From NCBI GenBank assembly GCA_036506155.1, contig DASXSF010000004.1:34106-98105 (forward strand): 64,000 nt of DNA. Reading direction: 5' to 3'. The stretch is from DASXRA01 sp036506155. Lineage in GTDB: Bacteria; Actinomycetota; Actinomycetes; Mycobacteriales; Jatrophihabitantaceae. The translations under genes and the position numbers were made by a program. The notes beneath the pieces are model-generated. The model was not told the DNA's origin. It made no database searches and saw only the letters and a program-made list of their open reading frames with translations. Shown here one piece after another: positions 35,108 to 43,593 of the stretch (within the stretch, counting starts at the first letter, position 1; each line of letters begins with the position of its first letter).

Positions 35108-35136
35108 TTGACACGGCTGTCCGACGACGCTTTGCT
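35108..35136 (+). promoter_or_regulatory. Candidate sigma-70-type promoter of sugar ABC operon
   Basis: TTGACA (35108-35113) and TTTGCT (35131-35136) are 17 bp apart, 91 bp before the start of the binding-protein gene. Between them and the gene lies AT-rich sequence with the palindrome AACTAGTT (35178-35185), a possible operator. No regulator gene is adjacent. Confidence 0.4.
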
Positions 35137-35226
35137 CTGAGTGGTTCTGATCGAACGCGTTGAAAAATGTTTCGGTTAACTAGTTCGGATGGGTTGCCAT
35201 CCCGACGGATCGCCCAAGGAGGCGTC

Positions 35227-36600
35227 ATGGCCGACACCGCTTCTGACAACGTGCCGATTCCTGCAGATCCGCGCGGCAGGGCCGGCGTCAGTCGCCGGTC
35301 GATGTTGCTGGGCATCGGCGGCGCGACGGCCGCGGCGACGCTCGCCGCCTGTTCGAGCAGCAAGAAGTCCGGCAGTACGACTCCGAACGCCTCTGCCACG
35401 GGCAGCTCCGCCGGAGGCAGTTCCGCCGCCGGCGGCAGCATCTCGTTCGGGTCGAACTACTCCGACGCTGCCCCGAAGGGCGCGTTCAAGGCGCTGACCG
35501 ACGCGGCCACGGCCTCGACCGGGGTGAAGGTCTCGATCAATACCGTCGACCACAACACGTTCCAGAACAACATCAGTAGCTACCTGCAGGGGACGCCCAA
35601 CGACCTGGCCACGTGGTTCGCCGGCTACCGCCTGCAGTTCTTCGCCGCGCAGAACCTGCTGGACCCGATCGACGACGTCTGGGACAAGATCGGCAATAAC
35701 TTCAGTGACGCCGTGAAGAGCCTCTCCAAGGGCATCGACGGCAAGTACTACCTGGTGCCGATCTACAACTATCCGTGGGTGGTCTTCTACAACAAGAGCA
35801 CGTTCGCCAGCAAGGGCTACCAGGTCCCCAAGACTTGGGACCAGTTCATCGCGCTGGCCAAGCAGATGCAGAGGGACGGGCTGGTCCCGCTGGCGTTCGC
35901 GGAGAAGGACGGCTGGCCGGCACTCGGCACATTCGACATCCTCAATCTGCGGATCAACGGCTACGACTACCACATGTCCCTCATGCAGCACAAAACGCCC
36001 TGGACGGACAAGGGCGTCACTACCGTCTTCGACAAGTGGCGCGAGCTCATGCCGTACCTGCAGAAGGGCGCGAACGGGCGCATCTGGCAGGACGCTGCGA
36101 AGGCGCTGGAGAACAAGCAGGCCGGCATGATGTTCCAGGGCTCGAACCAGGTGGCTGCGAACTACTCGTCGGCACACCTGTCCGACCTGGACTTCTTTCC
36201 CTACCCCGTCATCAACGAGCAGTACGCCCAGGACTTCATGGACGCCCCGGCCGACGGGTTCATGATGCCGAAGAAGGGCAAGAACAAGGACGCCGCCAAG
36301 GCAGTGCTCGAGTACATCGGCACCCCGGAGGCGGAGGCGACGTACCTCAAGACCGACATGTGGGACGTCGGTGTTGCGAACGGGTTGGTGGCTCCGACCT
36401 ACAACGCGATCCAGAAGAAGTCCGTACAGGCGATCGCAGCGTGCAAGAACGTGTCACAGTTCATGGACCGGGACACGGTCCCGGACATGGCCACTGCGAT
36501 GATTAAGCAGATCCAGGGGTTCATCGACAACCCGAGCACGTCGAACGTCTCCTCGATCCAGAGCAGAGCCGAGAGCCAGGCAAAGACGATCTTCAGTTAG
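35227..36600 (+). CDS. Sugar ABC transporter substrate-binding lipoprotein
   Basis: A 457-residue extracellular solute-binding protein of family 1. The N-terminus has twin arginines (VSRRSMLLG) and a lipobox ending LAAC, so it may be a Tat-exported lipoprotein; a Ser/Gly-rich linker follows. Segments such as YYLVPIYNYPWVVFYNKSTF and KTWDQFIALAKQM are typical of CUT1 sugar binders. AAGGAGG lies 4 nt before ATG 35227. It heads an operon with two permeases but no ATPase, so energy is probably supplied by a shared MsiK-type ATPase elsewhere. Proximity to galK-galE suggests a galactoside, as an inference. Confidence 0.9.
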   Translation: MADTASDNVPIPADPRGRAGVSRRSMLLGIGGATAAATLAACSSSKKSGSTTPNASATGSSAGGSSAAGGSISFGSNYSDAAPKGAFKALTDAATASTGVKVSINTVDHNTFQNNISSYLQGTPNDLATWFAGYRLQFFAAQNLLDPIDDVWDKIGNNFSDAVKSLSKGIDGKYYLVPIYNYPWVVFYNKSTFASKGYQVPKTWDQFIALAKQMQRDGLVPLAFAEKDGWPALGTFDILNLRINGYDYHMSLMQHKTPWTDKGVTTVFDKWRELMPYLQKGANGRIWQDAAKALENKQAGMMFQGSNQVAANYSSAHLSDLDFFPYPVINEQYAQDFMDAPADGFMMPKKGKNKDAAKAVLEYIGTPEAEATYLKTDMWDVGVANGLVAPTYNAIQKKSVQAIAACKNVSQFMDRDTVPDMATAMIKQIQGFIDNPSTSNVSSIQSRAESQAKTIFS

Positions 36601-36610
36601 GGCCTCTTCT

Positions 36611-37609
36611 GTGGTTGCCGAGACCGCGCCGGCGACGCCCAAGCGTCGCCGGCGGCACCGGGTGAGGCGCCTGACGCGCCGGGACAGGCTCATCCTGGTG
36701 CTGCTGCTCGGCATCCCGCTGCTGATCGACCTGGCGTTCGTCTGGTTCCCGGCACTCGCCTCGGTGTTCCTGTCGTTCACCAAGTGGACGGGCGTGGGCG
36801 GCGTCCACCTCAGGGCGTGTAGCACCGCCGGAACCCTGCCCGGCATTCCACAGCCCGGGTGTCTGTACGGGCTGCAGAACTACAGGCAGGCGTTCGACTC
36901 GTCGGTCACGCCGGACTTCTGGCCCGCGGTGCGGCACAACATGCTCTGGCTGCTGGTGTTCATCGTGATCGCCACGCCACTAGGCATGCTGTTCGCGGTC
37001 ATCATCGACCGCGGCATCCGGGGCAGCCGCATCTACCAGAGCGTGCTGTTCCTGCCGGTGATGCTCTCACTTGCGATGATCGGCATCATTTGGGAGCTGA
37101 TCTACTCGCCGAACTACGGTCTGATCAACACTGTTATCGGCCACAACAGCAACACGAACCTGATCGACTGGCTGGGCAATCCGCGGCTGAATATCTGGGC
37201 CATCCTGGTCGAAGCGACCTGGCGGCAGGCGGGGTATGTCATGGTGCTTTACCTCGCAGGCCTGAAGGCGGTCGACCCCGCGCTGCGGGAGGCCGCAGTC
37301 ATCGACGGCGCGAATGAGTGGCAGACATTCTGGCGTGTCGTGTTTCCGGTAATGAAGCCGATCAACATCGTGATCCTCGTCGTCACCGTGATCGAGTCGC
37401 TGCGCGCGTTCGACCTCATCTACATCACCGGCAAGGGCAATCCCATCAAGGGCCTGGAGATTCTGTCGGTGCTGGTCACGCAGAACATCGTGGGCGAGAC
37501 GCAGCGGATCGGGTTCGGGTCGACGCTCGGCGTCGTGCTGCTGGTCATCTCGCTCGTGCCGATCTCGATCTTCCTGTACCAGGCGTTCCGGCGCGAGGAG
37601 AAGCGGTAA
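36611..37609 (+). CDS. Sugar ABC transporter permease (MalF-type)
   Basis: A 332-residue CUT1 inner-membrane permease with six helices and a basic N-terminal cytoplasmic segment (KRRRRHRVRRLTRRD). The EAA loop that docks the ATPase is visible in VDPALREAAVIDGANEWQTFWRVVFP. The extended periplasmic loop between helices 1 and 2 (with RACSTAGTLPGIPQPGC) is longer than usual and contains two cysteines. Start GTG 36611; the stop overlaps the next permease (TAATG). Confidence 0.9.
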   Translation: MVAETAPATPKRRRRHRVRRLTRRDRLILVLLLGIPLLIDLAFVWFPALASVFLSFTKWTGVGGVHLRACSTAGTLPGIPQPGCLYGLQNYRQAFDSSVTPDFWPAVRHNMLWLLVFIVIATPLGMLFAVIIDRGIRGSRIYQSVLFLPVMLSLAMIGIIWELIYSPNYGLINTVIGHNSNTNLIDWLGNPRLNIWAILVEATWRQAGYVMVLYLAGLKAVDPALREAAVIDGANEWQTFWRVVFPVMKPINIVILVVTVIESLRAFDLIYITGKGNPIKGLEILSVLVTQNIVGETQRIGFGSTLGVVLLVISLVPISIFLYQAFRREEKR

Positions 37610-38532
37610 TGGCCGTCATTACCCCCGAAGAGGCGGTCAGCGAGCTCGCCCGCCCGGCGCCTCCGCGCGCGCGGCGCCGGGTCAGCGTCGGCAGCGTCGC
37701 GGCGCAGGTATTCATGCTGATCGCAGCCATCCTGTGGATCACGCCCGTCGCCTTCGCTATCTACGTCTCGCTACGGCCGGTCGACGAGACCAACCGGCTC
37801 GGCTACGTCTCGATCGCGCACCGGCTGACGTTCTCGAACTTCGCCAACGCTTGGTCGCAGTCGGACATGTGGAGGTTCTTCCTGAACTCGGTGTGGATCA
37901 CGGTGCCCGCCGTGATCCTCACACTGTTGCTCGCCTCGATGGTGGCGTTCGTCGTCGCGCGGATGAGCTTCCGATTCAACATCGCGATGCTGATCTTGTT
38001 CACGGCCGGCAACCTGCTGCCCCAGCAGGTGATAATCACTCCGCTGTACCGTCTGTATCTGCAGATCCACGTCCCGCACCCGATCAGCGACAGTGGGCTG
38101 CTGTACGACTCGCGGCTCGGGCTGATCGTGATCAACGTGGCGTTTCAGCTCGGCTTCTGTGTCTTCGTCCTGAGCAATTACATGAAGACGATCCCCACCG
38201 AGATCGACGAGGCGGCGCTGGTCGACGGGGCGACGCTGTTCATGCGGTATTGGCGTATCGTGCTGCCGCTGTGCCGGCCGGCCCTCGCCGCCCTGGCTAC
38301 GCTGCTCACAACCTGGATCTACAACGACTTCTTCTGGGCGATCACCCTGATCTCGACGGGCAACAAGCGGCCGATCACGTCGGCGCTCGCCAATCTGCAG
38401 GGGCAGTTCGTGGCCAACCAGAACATGATCGCCGCAGCCGCGTTGATGGCGGCCGTTCCCACCCTGGTCGTCTACCTCCTGCTGCAGCGGCAGTTCATCG
38501 CAGGCCTGGCGCTGGGCTCCTCCAAGGGTTGA
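37609..38532 (+). CDS. Sugar ABC transporter permease (MalG-type)
   Basis: A 307-residue CUT1 permease with six helices, the partner of the preceding protein. The EAA motif reads IPTEIDEAALVDGATLFMRYWRIVLP and the terminal helix region ends QRQFIAGLALGSSKG, the usual MalG-type C-terminus. ATG 37609 overlaps the upstream stop, so translation is coupled. Family A copy 4 lies 24 nt after the stop, between this gene and the convergent galK. Confidence 0.9.
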   Translation: MAVITPEEAVSELARPAPPRARRRVSVGSVAAQVFMLIAAILWITPVAFAIYVSLRPVDETNRLGYVSIAHRLTFSNFANAWSQSDMWRFFLNSVWITVPAVILTLLLASMVAFVVARMSFRFNIAMLILFTAGNLLPQQVIITPLYRLYLQIHVPHPISDSGLLYDSRLGLIVINVAFQLGFCVFVLSNYMKTIPTEIDEAALVDGATLFMRYWRIVLPLCRPALAALATLLTTWIYNDFFWAITLISTGNKRPITSALANLQGQFVANQNMIAAAALMAAVPTLVVYLLLQRQFIAGLALGSSKG

Positions 38533-38555
38533 ACTCTAGAGACAGGTCCGTGGCG

Positions 38556-38600
38556 TGATCTTGGACTTATGGCTGCATGGCGACCACAAGTCCAAGATCA
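38556..38600 (+). repeat. Family A palindromic element, copy 4
   Basis: Arms 38556-38575 and 38581-38600, loop CATGG. Same inner asymmetry (GGCTG left, CGACC right) as copy 3. It starts 24 nt after the permease stop and 25 nt from the galK stop, between convergent genes; its polarity follows the permease. Confidence 0.88.
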
Positions 38601-38624
38601 CGGCCGGGAGGTCACCGCGAGCGC

Positions 38625-39707
38625 TCACCGCATCGCGTGGGCGCCCTGCGACGGCCGCGCCGTGAACGCGGTCGCCGGCGTGTAGCCGCGAATGCGGTAC
38701 GCCCGTTGGACGGCGTTGGTGGCCTGCCGGATGCGGCCCTCGTCGACCAGCGCGATCACACAGCCGCCGAATCCGCCGCCGGTCATTCGCGCGCCCAGGG
38801 CGCCGGCCTCGAGCAATGCCTCGACGGCGGTATCGATCTCCGGCGCGGTGATCTCGTAGTCGTCGCGCATCGACGCGTGCGAGGCGGTGAGCAGCGGGCC
38901 GATGGATCGTATCCGGCCGGCACGCAGCAGGTCAGCGGTGCGCAGCACGCGGTCGTTCTCCGTGACGATGTGCCGGACGCGGCGGCGCAGCTCGTCGTCG
39001 GGCAGTCGTGTCAGGGCGGCATCCAGGTCGGTGATGTCGCGCAGTGTGGACACGCCGAGCAGATCCGCCGCCTTCTCGCAGCTGGCCCGCCGCGCCGCGT
39101 ACTCGCCCTCGGCGTGCCGGTGCCGGGCGTGCGTGTCGACCACCAAGAGCGCCAGGGCCGCCGCGGCGGGGTCGAACGGCACCTGCTGGGCCGACCAGGC
39201 ACGCATGTCGCACAGGAGCGCGTGCCCGGCCTCGCACAGCAACGCAGCCATCTGGTCCATGCCTCCGGTGGGAGCGCCGACGTAGTCGTTCTCGGTGCGG
39301 TGGGTGACCGCGACGAGTTCCGCGCGCGACAGGCCCATCGCGAGCAGGTCGTTCACGGCCGTGGCCACGGCGCATATCAGCGCTGCGGACGACGAGAGCC
39401 CCGCACCGCCGGGGACGTCGCTGTCGACGTGGATGTCGAGCCCACCGTTCTGCACGCCCAGCGCCCAGACCACGCCGACGGGGTAGGCGGCCCATCCCGC
39501 GACCCCGCGCAGGTCGGACATCGGCACTACCACCGTCTCACCACGCTGCGCCGAGCTGACCCGCAGCTCACCGGACGACGTGGCCGTTACCGTCGCGGTA
39601 CAGCCCTGCTGTATGGCGAGCGGCAGGGCGAAACCGCCGTTGTAGTCGGTGTGCTCGCCGATCAGGTTCACCCGCCCGGGCGCGCGCCAGGCTGTCGTCG
39701 CGCTCAT
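38625..39707 (-). CDS. galK: Galactokinase
   Basis: A 360-residue GHMP kinase. The galactokinase signature GRVNLIGEHTDYNGG is at residues 11-25, the ATP loop GGAGLSSSAALICA follows in the middle, and the third GHMP motif is ARMTGGGFGGCVIAL. It phosphorylates galactose at C1, the first Leloir step. Start ATG 39707 overlaps the galE stop (ATGA), so galE-galK are translationally coupled. galT, the transferase that would complete the pathway, is not in the window. Confidence 0.96.
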   Translation of the reverse strand: MSATTAWRAPGRVNLIGEHTDYNGGFALPLAIQQGCTATVTATSSGELRVSSAQRGETVVVPMSDLRGVAGWAAYPVGVVWALGVQNGGLDIHVDSDVPGGAGLSSSAALICAVATAVNDLLAMGLSRAELVAVTHRTENDYVGAPTGGMDQMAALLCEAGHALLCDMRAWSAQQVPFDPAAAALALLVVDTHARHRHAEGEYAARRASCEKAADLLGVSTLRDITDLDAALTRLPDDELRRRVRHIVTENDRVLRTADLLRAGRIRSIGPLLTASHASMRDDYEITAPEIDTAVEALLEAGALGARMTGGGFGGCVIALVDEGRIRQATNAVQRAYRIRGYTPATAFTARPSQGAHAMR

Positions 39708-40666
39708 CCGGTGACAAATGCCCAGGCGTCGGCGACCATCTCGTCCAGGCCGCGGACGGGCTCCCAGCCGAGCTCGGCGGCGGCACGCGCGGTCGAGGCG
39801 ACGAGCACCGCCGGGTCTCCCGGCCGCCGCGGGGCCGGACGCACGGGCACCTCGCGTCCCGTCGCGCGGCGTACCGCCTCGACGACCTGGCGCACCGAGT
39901 AGCCCGCGCCGCTACCCAGATTGATCACCCGGTGCGTTCTCGGCCGCACGGCCGACATCGCCCTCAGGTGTGCGTCGCCGACGTCGGCCACGTGCAGGTA
40001 GTCGCGGACGCAGGTGCCGTCGGCGGTGGGGTAGTCGGTGCCGTAGATGTCGAGGACGTCGCGCGTGCCGGCCGCCACCTGCAGGGCGATCGGGATCAGG
40101 TGCGTCTCGACGGCGTGCCGTTCACCGTAGGAGACGCCCGGGCGCAGGAGCAGCGCGCCGGCCACATTGAAGTAGCGCAGGCTCACCGTCGCCACACCGT
40201 ACGCACGCGTATAGTCGGCGAGCGCCAAGTCCACTGCGAGCTTGCTCGTACCGTACGGGCTGGCTGGCGCCGGCGGGGCGTCCTCGGGGATCGGCACGGC
40301 CGACGGCTCACCGTAGGTTGCCGCCGTGGAGGAGAAGACCAGCCGCGGCACGCTGTGCGCGCGCATCGCATCGAGCAGGGCCAGCGTCCCGCCGACGTTG
40401 TTGTGCCAGTACCGGTCCGGGTGCTCGACGGACTCCGCGACCAACGACTTCGCGGCGAGGTGCATCACCGTGTCGTACGGGCGCTCGGCGAGTACCGGCC
40501 CCGCGTCGGTGATCGACGCCTTCACGAACTGCGCGCCGGGGGCGATCGCGTCCTCGTGCCCGGTGGCGAGGTCGTCGAGGACGGTCACGTCGTGGCCGGC
40601 GTCGAGCAGCAAGGCCACGACCACACTGCCGATGTAGCCGGCGCCGCCCGTCACCAGTACCCGCAT
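39704..40666 (-). CDS. galE: UDP-glucose 4-epimerase
   Basis: A 320-residue extended SDR. The NAD turn TGGAGYIGS is at residues 6-14, catalytic Ser/Thr in FSSTAATYGEP, and the YxxxK in SPYGTSK. RYFNVAGA and the C-terminal GDPAVLVAST are typical of GalE. It interconverts UDP-glucose and UDP-galactose. The frame is open 30 codons upstream, but ATG 40666 gives the canonical MRVLVTGGAGYIG. It is the first gene of the galE-galK pair. Confidence 0.94.
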   Translation of the reverse strand: MRVLVTGGAGYIGSVVVALLLDAGHDVTVLDDLATGHEDAIAPGAQFVKASITDAGPVLAERPYDTVMHLAAKSLVAESVEHPDRYWHNNVGGTLALLDAMRAHSVPRLVFSSTAATYGEPSAVPIPEDAPPAPASPYGTSKLAVDLALADYTRAYGVATVSLRYFNVAGALLLRPGVSYGERHAVETHLIPIALQVAAGTRDVLDIYGTDYPTADGTCVRDYLHVADVGDAHLRAMSAVRPRTHRVINLGSGAGYSVRQVVEAVRRATGREVPVRPAPRRPGDPAVLVASTARAAAELGWEPVRGLDEMVADAWAFVTG

Positions 40667-40733
40667 GCACACATTCAAACAGATCCGAACGTGCCCACGC
40701 GTCGCTGTCCGAGGACCGTAGACTCCCCCGCAA

Positions 40734-42014
40734 ATGGGCACCACCTTGCTCAACATCGCGATCGTGCTGGCGCTGATCCTGATCGAAGCCCTGTTCGTCG
40801 CGTCCGAGATCGCGCTTGTGTCGCTGCGCGAGGGGCAGGTGCGGGCGCTCGCCGAGTCGGGCCGCCGCGGTGCAGCCGTCGCTCGACTGGTGAGCGACCC
40901 GAATCGCTACCTGAGCACCGTCCAGATCATGATCACGCTGACGTCGCTGCTGTCCAGCGCGTTCGGTGCGGTGACGCTGTCCACACGGGCCAGGGACGTC
41001 ATGGTCGACCACGGCGTGCGCCCGGGGCTGGCCGGGCCGATCGGCTTCATCGGCGTGACCCTGGTGATCTCGTTCGTGACACTCGTGATCGGCGAGCTGG
41101 TGCCGAAACGGCTCGGGTTGCAGCGCTCGGAGCAGACGGCGAAGCTCGTCAGCCCGACCCTCAACCGTCTCGCCGCCCTTACCCGGCCGGTGATCCGGCT
41201 GCTGTCGAAGTGCACGAATGTGCTGGTGCGCATGCTGGGAGGCAACCCGGAGGCGGGCCACGAGGAGATCACCGAGGAGGAGTTGCGCGGCCTGGTCGCG
41301 GCCCACGAGTCGCTCACCCCGGACGAGCGACGCCTGATCGACGAGGTGTTCGCAGCCGGTAACCGGACGATCGCCGAGGTCATGGTGCCGCGCACGGAGG
41401 TGACGTTCCTGGAGGCGTCGCTCACCGTCAGCCGGGCGCTGAAGGTGGTGAGCGACTCGCCGCATTCGCGCTACCCGGTCATGGGCCAGGGTCAGGACGA
41501 CGTGCTCGGGTTCGTGCATTTGCGCGACCTGCTGCTCGACGGCCGCCGCCACCGCGGGCGGACGGTCGGCGACGCCACCCGGGAGATCAAGCGGCTGCCC
41601 GGATCGAAGAACGTCCTGGCCGCGCTGTCGGAGATGCGCCGCGAGGGCTACCACCTCGCGATCGTGGTCGACGAGTACGGCGGTACCGACGGCATCGTCA
41701 CGCTCGAGGACCTCATCGAGGAGGTGATCGGCGAGATCCACGACGAGTACGACGTGGCGAGTACGGGTCCCGCAGGGATGCGAGGCGGCGTGGTCGAGGT
41801 CGACGGCCGGCTGAACTTGGATGAATTTGCCGAATTCACCGGTTTGCAGCTGCCCGAGGGCCCCTACGAGACGGCGGCGGGGTACGTGATGGCCGCGCTG
41901 GGCCGGCTTCCTGCCGTAGGCGACAGCGTGCATTACGACGGCTACGAGATCGCGGTGACCGAGGTCGACGGGCGCCGCGCGGCGCGGGTGCGGGTCACGC
42001 CGCCCACGACGTGA
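40734..42014 (+). CDS. CNNM/CorC-type transporter (DUF21, CBS pair, CorC_HlyC)
   Basis: A 426-residue membrane protein. Order: DUF21/CNNM transmembrane domain (about residues 1-190, with FVASEIALVSLRE and GELVPKRLGLQ), two CBS domains (about 205-325, with VMVPRTEV and VVDEYGGTDGIVTLEDLIEE), and the C-terminal CorC_HlyC domain ending in RVRVTPPTT. Once called hemolysins, these proteins are now linked to magnesium or cobalt efflux. TAGACT lies 9 nt before ATG 40734 and no Shine-Dalgarno site is seen. It is the second divalent-metal protein in the window after corA. Confidence 0.9.
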   Translation: MGTTLLNIAIVLALILIEALFVASEIALVSLREGQVRALAESGRRGAAVARLVSDPNRYLSTVQIMITLTSLLSSAFGAVTLSTRARDVMVDHGVRPGLAGPIGFIGVTLVISFVTLVIGELVPKRLGLQRSEQTAKLVSPTLNRLAALTRPVIRLLSKCTNVLVRMLGGNPEAGHEEITEEELRGLVAAHESLTPDERRLIDEVFAAGNRTIAEVMVPRTEVTFLEASLTVSRALKVVSDSPHSRYPVMGQGQDDVLGFVHLRDLLLDGRRHRGRTVGDATREIKRLPGSKNVLAALSEMRREGYHLAIVVDEYGGTDGIVTLEDLIEEVIGEIHDEYDVASTGPAGMRGGVVEVDGRLNLDEFAEFTGLQLPEGPYETAAGYVMAALGRLPAVGDSVHYDGYEIAVTEVDGRRAARVRVTPPTT

Positions 42015-42046
42015 CGCTGTGTGCGGGGGTGCCAGAATCGAGAGCT

Positions 42047-43054
42047 ATGCCGAGCCAGCGACCCCGGGTGCTCTCGGGCATCCAGCCCACCGCGTCGTCG
42101 TTCCACCTCGGTAACTACCTCGGTGCCGTCCGGCACTGGGTCGGGCTCCAGGACACCCACGACGCGTTCTACTGCGTGGTCGACCTGCACGCGATCACGC
42201 TCGACCCGCCGGCGCCCGAAGAATTGCGCCAGCGAACTCGCGTCTCCGCGGCCCAGCTCTTGGCGGCCGGGCTGGACCCCGCACGATGCACGCTGTTCTT
42301 GCAGAGCCACGTGCCGCAGCACACCCAGCTGTCCTGGGTGCTCGAGTGCCTCACCGGCTTCGGCGAGGCGAGCCGCATGACGCAGTTCAAGGACAAGGCG
42401 GCGCGCGGCGGGACGTACTCGGTGGGCCTGTTCACCTACCCGGTGCTCCAGGCGGCCGACATCCTGGTCTACCAGGCCGATGCCGTCCCGGTCGGCGAGG
42501 ACCAGCGGCAGCACCTCGAGCTCACCCGCAACGTCGCGCAGCGCTTCAACAGCCGGTACGGAGACACGTTCACCGTCCCCGACGCGTTCATTCCCGGGGA
42601 GACCGCGAAGATCCTCGACCTGCAGGATCCGTTCGCCAAGATGAGCAAGTCGCTGGGCGACGCCGGCACCGTGAACCTGCTCGACGATCCGGCTGTGATC
42701 GCCCGCAAGTTCCGGCGGGCGGTCACAGACCCGGGCACAGACGTCCGCTACGACCCGGACGCCAAGCCAGGTGTGTCGAACCTGCTGAGCATCCTCGCCG
42801 CGGTCACCGATCGTCCCGTCGCCGAGGTCGAAGGGGACTTCGCCGGGCAGGGGTACGGCGCGCTGAAGTCCGCGGTAGCCGACGCCGTCATTGCCTTCGC
42901 CGAGCCGTTCGCGAAACGTACAGCCATGCTGCTCGACGACCCGGCCGAGCTCGGCCGCGTGCTCGCCGCCGGTGCAGCGCGGGCCCGCGAGGTCGCCGAA
43001 GTGACGGTACGCACCGCGTTCGACAGGGTCGGCTTCCTTCAAGAGAAGCGATGA
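42047..43054 (+). CDS. trpS: Tryptophanyl-tRNA synthetase
   Basis: A 335-residue class Ic synthetase. The HIGH-equivalent is PTASSFHLGNYLGA, and the KMSKS loop is intact (FAKMSKSLGD). FTYPVLQAADILVYQAD and VGEDQRQHLELTRN are the tryptophan-site and adenylate segments. ATG 42047 gives the usual start (RPRVLSGIQPT); the frame continues upstream without conservation. CAGAAT ends 8 nt before it. The stop overlaps the ligT-like gene by 4 bp. Confidence 0.96.
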   Translation: MPSQRPRVLSGIQPTASSFHLGNYLGAVRHWVGLQDTHDAFYCVVDLHAITLDPPAPEELRQRTRVSAAQLLAAGLDPARCTLFLQSHVPQHTQLSWVLECLTGFGEASRMTQFKDKAARGGTYSVGLFTYPVLQAADILVYQADAVPVGEDQRQHLELTRNVAQRFNSRYGDTFTVPDAFIPGETAKILDLQDPFAKMSKSLGDAGTVNLLDDPAVIARKFRRAVTDPGTDVRYDPDAKPGVSNLLSILAAVTDRPVAEVEGDFAGQGYGALKSAVADAVIAFAEPFAKRTAMLLDDPAELGRVLAAGAARAREVAEVTVRTAFDRVGFLQEKR

Positions 43055-43572
43055 GGGATCCGCTGACGCTCGGCGTGGCCATCGCCATCCCCGAACCGCA
43101 CGCGAGCGTGCTCACCGCATGGCGGCGCCGTGTGGGCGATCCGCAGGCCGACCTCATCTGGCCGCACGTGACGCTGTTGCCGCCGACTCCGGTCGAGCCG
43201 ATCCGCATGGGGGTGATCGAGGAGCATCTGGCCGCCGCGGCAGCCTCGCGTCCGCCGTTCGTCATGCACCTGTCCGGCAGCGGAACGTTCCGGCCGGTGT
43301 CGCCTGTGGTGTTCATCCAGGTCGCCCGGGGGTTGTCCGACTGCGAGATGCTCGAGAAGGTCATCCGCAGCGGGCCGTTGCAGCGGCACCTGGACTTCCC
43401 GTACCACCCGCACGTCACGGTCGCGCAGGATCTGCCCGACGACGCCCTCGACCTCGCTTACGACGGACTATCCGGGTTCCTGGCGCGGTTCGCTGTCGAG
43501 AGATTCACTCTGTTTGAGCGGCATCCAGGCGGGAAGTGGCTGCCGCGATCGGAGTTCGCCCTCGGAGTGTGA
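43051..43572 (+). CDS. 2H phosphoesterase / 2'-5' RNA ligase-like protein (LigT family)
   Basis: A 173-residue protein with both HxT motifs of the 2H superfamily: WPHVTLLPP near residue 33 and YHPHVTVAQD near residue 117. The fold would hydrolyse 2',3'-cyclic or 2',5' phosphodiester bonds in RNA, or a related small substrate. It overlaps trpS by 4 bp (ATGA), which suggests a link to tRNA metabolism. That link is inferred from position only. Confidence 0.87.
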   Translation: MRDPLTLGVAIAIPEPHASVLTAWRRRVGDPQADLIWPHVTLLPPTPVEPIRMGVIEEHLAAAAASRPPFVMHLSGSGTFRPVSPVVFIQVARGLSDCEMLEKVIRSGPLQRHLDFPYHPHVTVAQDLPDDALDLAYDGLSGFLARFAVERFTLFERHPGGKWLPRSEFALGV

Positions 43573-43593
43573 ACGGGCAGAGGCGGAGCGGTC

